The notes beneath the pieces were generated by a model. That model did no database searches and was not told where the DNA came from. It saw only the letters and a program-made list of their open reading frames with translations. The translations under genes and the position numbers were made by a program. Below are positions 17,576 through 25,957 of a stretch of DNA of 64,000 nucleotides, in pieces (within the stretch, counting starts at the first letter, position 1; every line of letters begins with the position of its first letter). The DNA is from Phycisphaerae bacterium (GTDB lineage Bacteria; Chloroflexota; Anaerolineae; 4572-78; J111). The stretch is taken from assembly GCA_028285035.1 (NCBI GenBank), contig JANQQF010000019.1, positions 1 to 64,000 on the forward strand, read 5' to 3'.

Positions 17576-19318
17576 TTATCCTTGCTTCATAATGGCAGGG
17601 AAGTAATTATACGGTCTTTGGTTGGTAAATGTACAGGTTAACTGCTCACTCGCTTGCACATTGATTGTGGCTGAATAGTCACCTACCGTAAAAGTTACTA
17701 CACTGTCAGTCACATCTGTACTACTACCATTAACACAAGTGACAGTCTTGAGCTTCCAACCTTTTGGATCGGTTTCAATGACTGTATGCGTTCCTGCGCT
17801 TAAGTCAGTCATATTGTAAGTATTTTTGGAGTCATCATTTACAGTTAATGTAAAATTCTCGTCCCCTCGAGTGAAGCTAAAGTCCCTAACGATTGCAGTT
17901 TGACCTGTTTCGAGCAATTCCTGCACCTTAACAGTTAGGTTTCCGGTATTGGCCACAATACCTTGCACGTTTTTGAAGGTACAGGTTACGCTCTCTTGTG
18001 AGGCGAGATCAATTGTAACACTGGGGTTGTTGAGGGTCACGGGGGAGGTACCACAATCGATACTCTCCAAAGTCCAGCCATCGGGTACAACTTGATTGAT
18101 GGTGTATGTTCCTGCTGGTAAGTCTGTAAATGTTTCCGTTTTGTTAAACTCATTATTACCTTCATCGGCGTCTAATGTAAAGTCACCCAAAGAACCAGTG
18201 TAGTCAAAATCAGTGCCATCCGCTGCGTCGATGATAATGCTAATCTGTCCCGTTTTCGTAATCGTTTCCTGCTTGTCGTTATAGAAAGTACAGGTCATTT
18301 GCTCACCCAAACCAATTTGAACAATTGCTCTTGGGAGACTAATGATTGACTCATCCGAAGAGTCGTTTGTCGGACAACTGATGGTTCGCAGGTGCCAATC
18401 TGAGGGAACAGTTTCGGTAATAAAGTAGGTACCAGGAATTATGTTTGAGAAAACTTGAGTACTGGTAAACGCATCACTGTCATCTGGACTGGCATCATCT
18501 AGCGTGAAGTTACCTAAAGCATCAGTTGTAAAGCTAAAGTCAGTACCATCTTGTACATTTGCTGATTTAACAATGGTTAACTGATTAGGCTTTAAATATC
18601 CGATTTTGATAGATAGGAAGTCTGTATCACTATAAGCCCTGGTTGGGTCGATTGCTAGGTCTCCCGTTAAGGTAAATGACTGGGTGAAATCAAATTGAGA
18701 AACCATCCAGGTTTGTGAGGTGCCAAAAGTATTGCCATAGCTATTTGTTTTAGTGCTATTTGTTAAATCAGCATCATTAAGCTTGACATCATTGAAATCA
18801 ATATTGGCATTACTATCACCTGCCTTCCCTTCATTAGCGACTGTAATTTCCATCAAATTTAGATTAGCCAGACTGAAGCCTTTGCCAAGAGCTGATAATT
18901 GAGTGGACAGATTGTCATAGACAACAACATAAGGGGAGCCAGGCGTAGAATTTACAATTGTGGTCACTAATCTTTCACCAGGTTGATCATAGTGAAAGGT
19001 GACATTATTGGCCGATGCCCAAGTAATATCAGCGCGGTTGCTATGGTTCTCATCAATTTCTAATTCAGGGACGCCAATATAAACATCGCTGTAAACGCCT
19101 GTAGTGCTAACATCGTTATCAAAAGAAATATATTGAACCCCTATCAGGTACTCCTGCTGATTGGTAAAGCCATCGTCGACATGAGGGGGATCGTCTGCCC
19201 AGGCGAGGGTGACGGCCATTGTGAGAAACATAATAAAGCTGCTAACAAAAATGAGGCTCAAGCGGGCGATTCTGGAATGAGGAGTTTTGTTATTGTAGTT
19301 CGAGTTGAGTTTTTGCAT
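17576..19318 (-). CDS. Secreted protein with prealbumin-like repeats and Y-x-P-x-x-x-K tail
   Basis: A 580-residue exported protein. A basic N-terminus and hydrophobic stretch about residues 18-40 (ending A-W-A) form a signal peptide. Residues 45-245 resemble no family I recognise. From about 250 there are three repeats of SpaA/prealbumin-like type, each with F-T-L-D or F-T-L-T, then G-T-Y/H and a closing C-T-F; they carry Cys pairs (I-S-C/M-T-C-T-F). The chain ends N-Y-F-P-A-I-M-K-Q-G, close to the tail Y-L-P-L-L-L-K-S of the secreted protein at 42013-43839. That tail may be an envelope sorting or anchoring signal (inference). Confidence 0.85.
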   Translation of the reverse strand: MQKLNSNYNNKTPHSRIARLSLIFVSSFIMFLTMAVTLAWADDPPHVDDGFTNQQEYLIGVQYISFDNDVSTTGVYSDVYIGVPELEIDENHSNRADITWASANNVTFHYDQPGERLVTTIVNSTPGSPYVVVYDNLSTQLSALGKGFSLANLNLMEITVANEGKAGDSNANIDFNDVKLNDADLTNSTKTNSYGNTFGTSQTWMVSQFDFTQSFTLTGDLAIDPTRAYSDTDFLSIKIGYLKPNQLTIVKSANVQDGTDFSFTTDALGNFTLDDASPDDSDAFTSTQVFSNIIPGTYFITETVPSDWHLRTISCPTNDSSDESIISLPRAIVQIGLGEQMTCTFYNDKQETITKTGQISIIIDAADGTDFDYTGSLGDFTLDADEGNNEFNKTETFTDLPAGTYTINQVVPDGWTLESIDCGTSPVTLNNPSVTIDLASQESVTCTFKNVQGIVANTGNLTVKVQELLETGQTAIVRDFSFTRGDENFTLTVNDDSKNTYNMTDLSAGTHTVIETDPKGWKLKTVTCVNGSSTDVTDSVVTFTVGDYSATINVQASEQLTCTFTNQRPYNYFPAIMKQG

Positions 19319-19486
19319 GATGTGCTCCTTTTATAGTGTGACCAAATGGTAGGCTCATCATACACTAGGAAAGTTGGAATTTGGTTTGAAGTGGGATATA
19401 AGTACCCAGTGAGGAATCTTAGGAAGTTCCAAGAAAATAACTAGGCCAAAGAGAAGATAGATCAAAATTTAACTCTTGGAAAAGCC

Positions 19487-20155
19487 TTAATATCTAGCTA
19501 AATAGTAGCCCATTTTAATGTACTCATTAGTCAGTGAGATTAAGCCTGCTTCCTTTGTCCACCAATTGGTTTCATCATAGCCCCAATGTGGTGCAGCAGA
19601 CACAGTGAGGGTTGTGGAGGAGCCAACCATCTGCCTTTGCATGATCCAATTGGCTCGCCGGGTATGAAAGGCCGAGGTGACGAGAACGGCGGTCTGAATA
19701 TTATTCTCGTCAGTATATTCGCGGAGCAACACGGCCTCATCAAAGGTACTTGTGACACCACCGGGAATTCGTAATTCCACGATATCTTCAGAGGGCACAC
19801 CCAGCCCTTCCATAATTTGAATTGCGACATCTGTGGTATGAGGCATAACGCCAGCTTTATTGGCAGGTGACTCTTCAGCTCTGGGAATGACAATTTTTGG
19901 CGCAACGCCCGCTAAATATAGCTCCGCCGCATGAAAAGGGCGGGTTTCAACCTCGCCATTGATCACATAAATCATATCCACGGTTTGTTGTGGCTGATCG
20001 ACAATGACAAATTTGGCAAAAGCAACCAGCAGCGAATACCGGAATAGGTAGCCGAGAGAAATGAGAGTCAAAAGGGCCACACCTAAATATAACCAGCGGC
20101 GTCGCCCTTTCTTTTGTACACTTGCACTAGTAGATTGATGATTGATGTCTTCCAC
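19487..20155 (-). CDS. YdcF/SanA family protein (DUF218)
   Basis: A 222-residue DUF218 protein with one membrane segment at residues about 20-42 and an outward-facing domain. Motifs seen: I-Y-V-I-N-G-E near 65, an R-A-E-E-S-P loop, E-A-V-L-L-R-E-Y and L-V-T-S-A-F-H-T-R-R-A typical of the YdcF/SanA group, linked in other bacteria to cell-envelope integrity. It starts with GTG whose first G is the last base of the upstream TAG stop, so it is translationally coupled to the small membrane protein before it. Confidence 0.88.
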   Translation of the reverse strand: MEDINHQSTSASVQKKGRRRWLYLGVALLTLISLGYLFRYSLLVAFAKFVIVDQPQQTVDMIYVINGEVETRPFHAAELYLAGVAPKIVIPRAEESPANKAGVMPHTTDVAIQIMEGLGVPSEDIVELRIPGGVTSTFDEAVLLREYTDENNIQTAVLVTSAFHTRRANWIMQRQMVGSSTTLTVSAAPHWGYDETNWWTKEAGLISLTNEYIKMGYYLARY

Positions 20156-20607
20156 TAAATCGTAGCACCCTCACTTTTGATCGTGTTGATGGCCCAATTG
20201 ATATTTTCAATGGCCCAACCATTGGTTTGGAGATTTTGCACGATACTTTCTTTGGATAGCCCTTTGCTCACCGCTTTGCGAACATAATTGAGTAAGGCAC
20301 GTTGATCGTTACTTAGAGAAACTGTGCTGCCAGCCTCTTCCTCGTTTGGTTCGGTTGCATTTTGTGTCCCACGTAGGCGTCGGAAAATGACGATTGGAAT
20401 ATAACCGACCAGCCACCAGATTGGTACCCACAGTACAAGGCTAATTCCCAAGGTGCAAATAATTGAAAAAATAAGAATGCCAAACGCGACGCCAAAATCG
20501 AAGAAGATAAGGCTCATTCCTAGGTATGTTAGGACGGCTCCCAAGGGCACAGCAATTAGGGACGTTAGCCAGAAATTTCGTTTTTTAGATGGTGTGTTTG
20601 TACTCAT
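20155..20607 (-). CDS. Small two-segment membrane protein
   Basis: A 150-residue protein, not recognised. Residues about 14-36 and 40-75 form two or three membrane segments, and residues 100-150 a soluble helical tail (L-L-N-Y-V-R-K-A-V-S-K-G-L, then I-V-Q-N-L-Q-T-N-G-W) that resembles the helical pairs found at the C-terminus of small membrane proteins. Its ATG overlaps the TGA of the preceding gene (ATGA), and its stop overlaps the next GTG, so it is the middle of a coupled operon. Confidence 0.8.
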   Translation of the reverse strand: MSTNTPSKKRNFWLTSLIAVPLGAVLTYLGMSLIFFDFGVAFGILIFSIICTLGISLVLWVPIWWLVGYIPIVIFRRLRGTQNATEPNEEEAGSTVSLSNDQRALLNYVRKAVSKGLSKESIVQNLQTNGWAIENINWAINTIKSEGATI

Positions 20608-21704
20608 CGATTACTCAACCCCATTTCCCAATAACGGATAAAGGCAATCACTAAGGCCAAATACAGTGGAATGGCAAAGGCAACCTCGACCGGAATCTCA
20701 GTGAGCGCGGTGGTGATGCCAGTGAAGCTGGCTGTAGCGCTGGGGCCGTAGACACGATATCCGCTGGTGATAAACCAAGCCTCTAGTGGTAGGATGATAA
20801 TGCCAGCTACTCCCAAATATAGTAGGAAACGGACGCTCAAATCGAGATGGATGAGCCAGCGGTCAATAACATACGTTACTCCCCAAATGAGTAGCACCCA
20901 CAGACCGGTCATGAGGATAGTCACATCCCGATAGATGTAAGACCAACTGGGGAAGTTTACATTTTCCACCATTGGCTCGATCATTAACTCAAAGAGCAGG
21001 ATGCCGAGAACCGAAATAATCAAGCTGGCGACCCAGCGACGTTGTCGCACTGGCACAATCAAGTCTTGATCCAGCACCAATGCCCAATATTTGTAAAAGC
21101 TGATGACGAGCGTCATAAAGACCGGAATGTAGTAAAATCCTTCAATGGGGACGCCAAACATTTTTGGGCCAATGAACACCGCCTCGACCTCGGGGGCGTA
21201 AGTTCGGATGCCGAGGTTGACCACAATCATTTCCAAAATGAGGGTGTCGATGGTAAGAATGACCAAGTACAAGCTAAAACGCTGCCACAACTTGAGCTGG
21301 CTGAAAAATTTGTCAACCAAAATCACCGTGGTCAAAATCAGGGTGGTCCAGCCGATTGTCAATATCCAACTGACATCCTGATACACGTAAGCCCACGCCC
21401 CCAGATGAAAGTTGTTCCACATCGGTGCGGTGAAAAACTCGAAGATGAATACTCCAACGGCCATGATCAAATATCGCTGCCAAATTTTGTCTCGAAATCG
21501 AGAGAGAATCACGATTGCCGTAATGGTGGCAATAATAATAATGACCTCAAAGGCAATGATTGATCCCGTTGCGGTTTTATCAAAGGCACACAACCTCTCT
21601 AAACCTGGCCGAGCTTGCACGATGGCGAGTTCAGCGCAAGATGGCTCAATAGGGCCTTGAGGCGGCAACACCGCAGTTAAGGCGTGAGTAATTTGGTCTA
21701 TCAT
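20604..21704 (-). CDS. Internally duplicated polytopic membrane protein
   Basis: A 366-residue membrane protein with about ten segments and two homologous halves: F-I-F-E-F-F-T-A-P-M-W with A-W-A-Y-V-Y-Q-D-V, and L-L-F-E-L-M-I-E-P-M-V with S-W-S-Y-I-Y-R-D-V. Each half ends with a P-I-E-G-F or P-V-E-V-A motif before a helix, an arrangement that weakly recalls carotenoid/lycopene-cyclase-type membrane domains, but I cannot assign a function. The start has an ideal AGGAGGTGA ribosome site. It sits between the radical SAM gene and the small membrane protein gene. Confidence 0.8.
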   Translation of the reverse strand: MIDQITHALTAVLPPQGPIEPSCAELAIVQARPGLERLCAFDKTATGSIIAFEVIIIIATITAIVILSRFRDKIWQRYLIMAVGVFIFEFFTAPMWNNFHLGAWAYVYQDVSWILTIGWTTLILTTVILVDKFFSQLKLWQRFSLYLVILTIDTLILEMIVVNLGIRTYAPEVEAVFIGPKMFGVPIEGFYYIPVFMTLVISFYKYWALVLDQDLIVPVRQRRWVASLIISVLGILLFELMIEPMVENVNFPSWSYIYRDVTILMTGLWVLLIWGVTYVIDRWLIHLDLSVRFLLYLGVAGIIILPLEAWFITSGYRVYGPSATASFTGITTALTEIPVEVAFAIPLYLALVIAFIRYWEMGLSNR

Positions 21705-21748
21705 AGATCTTCACCTCCTAAGAATAGTGGCTGATTCGATTTGTGGAG

Positions 21749-22924
21749 TTACTGCCCATTTTGTATCACTGTTGGTTCAGGCACCCGTCGGTCCGAGATT
21801 GTATCACGGGCCAAAAAGTCCGAGTCTTTGATTTTGCATCCACCCCATTTGGCTTCTTGAAATTCGGGGAGAGAGGTCAAGTGATCCCAAATTTTGTAAA
21901 GCGGGGCGTTAAGCACATTGCCAAATTTGGCGTGATTGAAGTCGCAGGACATCACATCCCCGTAGGGGGAGATGTAGAAGTAGCTGGTGCCACAGGAGCA
22001 CCCTACGCTGCGATGACTGGCCATATAGGCGAATGCGACGACACCAGGATAGCTCAAATCATCATTGTAAGGGCGGAAGGTTTGGATCATCTCCTCGACC
22101 CAATCTGTGTTGTCGACCAAATCTTGGCGGTGTTTGGCTCGGCCTGTGGGAAGCATATCAAAGACTAATACCTCGTGGATGCCGATTTCTTTGCCTAATT
22201 CGATAATGCGATCTAATTCGCCATCGTAGAATGTTTCAGGGGAGATGGTGCAAGAGATGCCGGTGGTAAAGCCTAGCGATTGGGCCTTTTGAATTCCTGC
22301 TACAGCCTGATCAAATAACCCAGGCTTAGCTCGGAATTTATCATGCGTCTCACGGTCTGCGGCATCCAGACTGATGTAAATGCCATCTAGCCCTGCTTTG
22401 CGTAACTCAGCGGCACGTTCACTCAAGCGGGAGCCGTTGGTAAACAAAACGGTGCTCGATTGATCCTTATCAACACAGCGGATGATATCTGGTAAATCTT
22501 CCCGTAACAGGGGTTCGCCACCCACAAAGTTGAAAATAGAGACGCCTAACTCTTGGGCATCACGGATCAGTTTCTGAATTTGGGGCAGATTGAGGACCTG
22601 TCGGCCTGGCTCATCCACCCCGGTAAAGAAACTGCAATGCTCACATACCGCATCACAAACGTCATTCACAGCAAAGCTCATTAAGTTTGGGGTATTTTTA
22701 TTTTGGATAGTGCGGTAAATGGAGTGGGCTAGAAAATTGGCGGCTGGTTTGCTAAATACGGCTGGGGTGGTCAAAGAATAAACAGGATAGCCATCTCGCC
22801 AATGAATAATCTTGGTATGATTGAGATAAATGCGATACATATGCTCTAGGTAATCGTGGGTATAGCCCATCGTCCGACTGGCTAGAAACCATTGATATCG
22901 CAATTTGTTGAGGAATGTTTTCAT
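21749..22924 (-). CDS. Radical SAM/SPASM-like protein
   Basis: A 391-residue radical SAM enzyme. The cluster-binding motif is C-D-A-V-C-E-H-C (C-x3-C-x2-C) near residue 92, followed by G-G-E-P-L, and a Cys-rich C-terminus (V-G-C-S-C-G-T, M-S-C-D-F, G-G-C-K) suggests a SPASM-type auxiliary cluster. The start at 22924 is chosen for its strong AGGAGAGAGG site. A longer frame starting at 23047 overlaps the upstream stop as TAATG and cannot be excluded. The product is unknown; it lies in a five-gene run with lipid-kinase-like and membrane proteins. Confidence 0.85.
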   Translation of the reverse strand: MKTFLNKLRYQWFLASRTMGYTHDYLEHMYRIYLNHTKIIHWRDGYPVYSLTTPAVFSKPAANFLAHSIYRTIQNKNTPNLMSFAVNDVCDAVCEHCSFFTGVDEPGRQVLNLPQIQKLIRDAQELGVSIFNFVGGEPLLREDLPDIIRCVDKDQSSTVLFTNGSRLSERAAELRKAGLDGIYISLDAADRETHDKFRAKPGLFDQAVAGIQKAQSLGFTTGISCTISPETFYDGELDRIIELGKEIGIHEVLVFDMLPTGRAKHRQDLVDNTDWVEEMIQTFRPYNDDLSYPGVVAFAYMASHRSVGCSCGTSYFYISPYGDVMSCDFNHAKFGNVLNAPLYKIWDHLTSLPEFQEAKWGGCKIKDSDFLARDTISDRRVPEPTVIQNGQ

Positions 22925-23046
22925 CGGGGAACCTCTCTCCTGACAATCATTGTGGACTGTTCCATTATAGTGATGCTGCAGGTAAATGCTATTCTCACAA
23001 TGAGTCATTTGTAACGTTACAGGGTATAAATGACCAAAAGCTGTCA

Positions 23047-23727
23047 TTAAAACAACATTGCGACGACAACGCCAGCCACAATAGGTACGGGGAGATTATC
23101 CCATCCTCGCCCAACCAAAGCCTCAATGAAGGTGAGCATGGTGGTTCCAGCCAAGACAAGACCAAGCCGGGTTGGTGTCGTAGGAAGAGCCTGTGCCCAA
23201 AGCATTATTAGCAAAATTAGAACGGTTACCCCAAAGAACGTTAGGCTCCCTTCGACGGATTTCAAGCCCGTCAAATGATAATGCCATCGTCCCCACTGTT
23301 CGCCGATTAGACCAGCTAAGCCATCAGACAACCCAAGAATGAGGGTGGCGATTTGAAAAATCAGTGGGTCAATTGGCCAAAACAAAATGGCGGTGAGTAG
23401 GAGGCTGATCGGGAACAGGATTGCTCCCACCGAGGCGCGGTCGATGTGATGCACGCTGCCCAGCCAACCGGCTCGCTTGGTCCAAATCAAAATGAGGGCA
23501 AACAGAAAACCAAGACTGAGGGCGATAGGCAGACTGACGAAAAAAGGGAGGCTGGCCGAGATGATGGCCCCGCCCATGTGGGTCAATTTTCGGGTAATTT
23601 GGGAGGCCAAACCACGACGATACAACGTTTCTGATAGGCCAAAGGCAACGGTATACAGCAGTGATACCAGAATGAGACCGAATGTCGGGGTCCCGAATAG
23701 CGGGGTCAGAGACAGTTGGCTAAACAT
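23047..23727 (-). CDS. Phytol/dolichol kinase-like CTP-dependent membrane kinase
   Basis: A 226-residue membrane protein with about six or seven segments. Motifs R-K-L-T-H-M-G-G, L-G-L-S-D-G-L-A-G-L-I-G and K-S-V-E-G-S-L-T-F-F are characteristic of the VTE5/SEC59 (phytol, farnesol, dolichol) kinases, related to phosphatidate cytidylyltransferase, which use CTP or ATP to phosphorylate a prenol. It is first of the five-gene strand and suggests that the operon acts on a polyprenyl or isoprenoid lipid (inference). Confidence 0.82.
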   Translation of the reverse strand: MFSQLSLTPLFGTPTFGLILVSLLYTVAFGLSETLYRRGLASQITRKLTHMGGAIISASLPFFVSLPIALSLGFLFALILIWTKRAGWLGSVHHIDRASVGAILFPISLLLTAILFWPIDPLIFQIATLILGLSDGLAGLIGEQWGRWHYHLTGLKSVEGSLTFFGVTVLILLIMLWAQALPTTPTRLGLVLAGTTMLTFIEALVGRGWDNLPVPIVAGVVVAMLF

Positions 23728-23864
23728 AGTACCTTCCTTGTATCATCAAGATGTGGTCAAGAGCTAGGCGTAGTGTACTCCTAAACCGTGACTTTGTCAC
23801 CTAACTTTGGATAGGGGGAAGGGTATGTATTTTTAGAAAAGTGAAAAGTGGCGTGCCATTCGAC

Positions 23865-24524
23865 CTAATCCCCTAAACCCGCTTGTCGTGCCTTCACAAT
23901 TGCCTGCGCCCGGTCGGCCACTTGGAGTTTCCCAAAAATGTTTGAGATGTGATTGCTGACCGTCTTGGCACTGATGTAGAGGGTTTGCGCGATTTCCTGA
24001 TTGTTCTCGCCCTGAGCAATGAGTTCAAGTATCTCCCGCTCACGGTCAGTCAAATCAGGAAAAGGCTCGTTTGCTTGAGACGTGTTTGCTCGGCCTCGAG
24101 AATTTTGAAAAAATGAGGTCAGCCGGGTAGCGATGGCTGAGCCAAACAAAGCTTCACCTGCAGCCACAGCCCGAATCGTCTTGAGCACTTCTGCCTTGTC
24201 TGCCCCCTTGAGGATGTACCCCCGCGCCCCCGCACACATCGCCGCAAACAGTGAGTCATCATCTTCCAACATCGTCAGCATAATGACACCCGTGTCCGGC
24301 TTGAGCGCCAAAACTTTTTGGGTGGCTTCAATGCCGTTCAATTCGGGCATATTGATGTCCATCAGCACCACATCAGGCCCGAGTCTTTCGACCTGATTCA
24401 CGGCTTCCTGTCCGGTTCCCGCTTCACCTACTACCTCTATATCGGGTACGTTCATCAAAATCGCACTTAAGCCATCTCGAAACAACGTATGATCATCTAC
24501 GACTAAAACGGAAATGGTTGTCAT
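23865..24524 (-). CDS. NarL/LuxR-type response regulator
   Basis: A 219-residue response regulator: receiver domain residues 3-120 with acidic D10-D11, phospho-acceptor Asp56 (V-V-L-M-D-I-N-M-P), and a LuxR helix-turn-helix at about 155-215 (L-T-D-R-E-R-E-I-L-E-L-I-A-Q-G). It lies 77 bases after the P450 gene, which follows the kinase gene with an overlap, so it is the probable partner of that kinase. Its targets are unknown; the P450 gene and the neighbouring membrane-protein genes are candidates. Confidence 0.92.
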   Translation of the reverse strand: MTTISVLVVDDHTLFRDGLSAILMNVPDIEVVGEAGTGQEAVNQVERLGPDVVLMDINMPELNGIEATQKVLALKPDTGVIMLTMLEDDDSLFAAMCAGARGYILKGADKAEVLKTIRAVAAGEALFGSAIATRLTSFFQNSRGRANTSQANEPFPDLTDREREILELIAQGENNQEIAQTLYISAKTVSNHISNIFGKLQVADRAQAIVKARQAGLGD

Positions 24525-24601
24525 TGTTCACTTGCTTCCAGGCGTAAGCAGTAAGGGGTAAAAATTAGGGGAAATGTCCCTTACTGTCTACGCCTTGCTC
24601 T

Positions 24602-25957
24602 CTACTCGTGTTTTTGTATTCGCATCTGAACCGGCTCGGCAAAGCTTAGTGTTATTGCTGGAGCCAACTTAGCCTCGTTCAATTGCTCCAGCCGAAACCG
24701 CTGGGCCATCGTTGCTAGAATGAGTTGGGCTTCCATCTGGGCAAACCCTTTGCCGATGCAAGTACGCGGTCCCAAGCCGAAGGGAAAGTAAGCTCCCTTG
24801 GGGAGGGATTGGGCCAATCGTAAAGACTGGTTTGGCCCTTCCAGCCAACGTGCTGGACGAAAGGCCAAAGGATCTTCATACCACTGCTCATCTCGATGAA
24901 CCACATAGGGAAAAATAGCGAAGGCGTTGCCCGGTGGAATCGTTTCATCCCGCAGAGTTAAGCCTAACGATGTCTCCCGAAAGATAACCCAGGCCGGTGG
25001 ATATAAACGCAAAACCTCTTTGATAATAGCGTGTGTTATGGGCAATTGTGGCAAATCGTCGAACGTGGGCGAGCGGCCCTGCAACACATCGGCTAATTCA
25101 GCCTGCAGTTCGGTGGCAACATCGGGATGTTGGGATAGCATCACCCAGGTCCAATTGAGCAAAACGGCGGTCGTTTCGTGTCCAGCGATGTAAAGTGTCA
25201 CCAATTCATCTTGTAACTGCTGATCACTCATCGTTTCGCCCGTTTCTTCGTCTCGTGTAAACAGCAACGTCGATAGCAGGTCAGTTGGACTGTCAGCCTG
25301 CCCGAGCGTGCGGCGCTCTTCAATCATCTGCCGCACCAGTTGCCCCAGCGCTTGTGCCCCGCGTCGCTTTTGTCGTAGGGCAGGCGCGGGTGCCCAATCT
25401 GGGAGTAACGTCAAGAGGGGAGATTGGTTTTGCTGTGCCAGCCCTTGACTCAGATCGTGCATGGCTTGTTGAACGCGTGGGATTTTCTCGGAAGCATCCG
25501 CTGAAAAAAGCGCATCGACGACAATGGTAAAAGTTAAGGCGTGCATCACCTCATCAATGGCGATGGTCATTCCAGGCTGCCATTGGGTTAGTATTGCTTC
25601 GGTATGATGGACAATTTTATTAGCATACTGACCAATCTGACCGTGATGAAAGGCTGGTTGCATCAATTTGTGCTGTCGCCGCCAATGATCACCTTGACTG
25701 GTGAATAAACCATTGCCGAACGACGATTTCAATATTCGCAGCCCGAGGCTCGGTTTTTCTAGCATTGGCTTTTGTTTGACCAACAATTGATAGCTGTCTT
25801 CGGCATTCAGTATAAAGTAGATATCAGGCAGCCAAGGGAGTAAACGTACCCCGGTACGAAGCAGATTGCCGTGCTTTTGTTGCAAAAGTCGGGAAAATTC
25901 AGGACCAGTCTGACGATAGAGACGGTTTACTTCAAAAAATGAAACTTCAGGTATCAT
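24602..25957 (-). CDS. Cytochrome P450
   Basis: A 451-residue soluble P450 without a membrane anchor. Conserved elements: I-helix A-G-H-E-T-T (258-263), E-V-L-R (314-317) as the ExxR motif, the F-x-P-A-R-W segment, and the heme-binding loop F-G-L-G-P-R-T-C-I-G (393-402) with Cys400 as heme ligand. It is a monooxygenase of the fatty-acid/xenobiotic-like group by its overall pattern; the substrate is not predictable and no ferredoxin or reductase gene is adjacent. Its ATG overlaps the stop of the kinase gene by four bases. Confidence 0.92.
   Translation of the reverse strand: MIPEVSFFEVNRLYRQTGPEFSRLLQQKHGNLLRTGVRLLPWLPDIYFILNAEDSYQLLVKQKPMLEKPSLGLRILKSSFGNGLFTSQGDHWRRQHKLMQPAFHHGQIGQYANKIVHHTEAILTQWQPGMTIAIDEVMHALTFTIVVDALFSADASEKIPRVQQAMHDLSQGLAQQNQSPLLTLLPDWAPAPALRQKRRGAQALGQLVRQMIEERRTLGQADSPTDLLSTLLFTRDEETGETMSDQQLQDELVTLYIAGHETTAVLLNWTWVMLSQHPDVATELQAELADVLQGRSPTFDDLPQLPITHAIIKEVLRLYPPAWVIFRETSLGLTLRDETIPPGNAFAIFPYVVHRDEQWYEDPLAFRPARWLEGPNQSLRLAQSLPKGAYFPFGLGPRTCIGKGFAQMEAQLILATMAQRFRLEQLNEAKLAPAITLSFAEPVQMRIQKHE

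Noticed and set aside
22925..23047. N-terminal extension of the radical SAM protein
   Set aside because: The TAATG junction permits it, but a much stronger ribosome site precedes 22924 and the extra 41 residues have no family features; kept as an alternative only.
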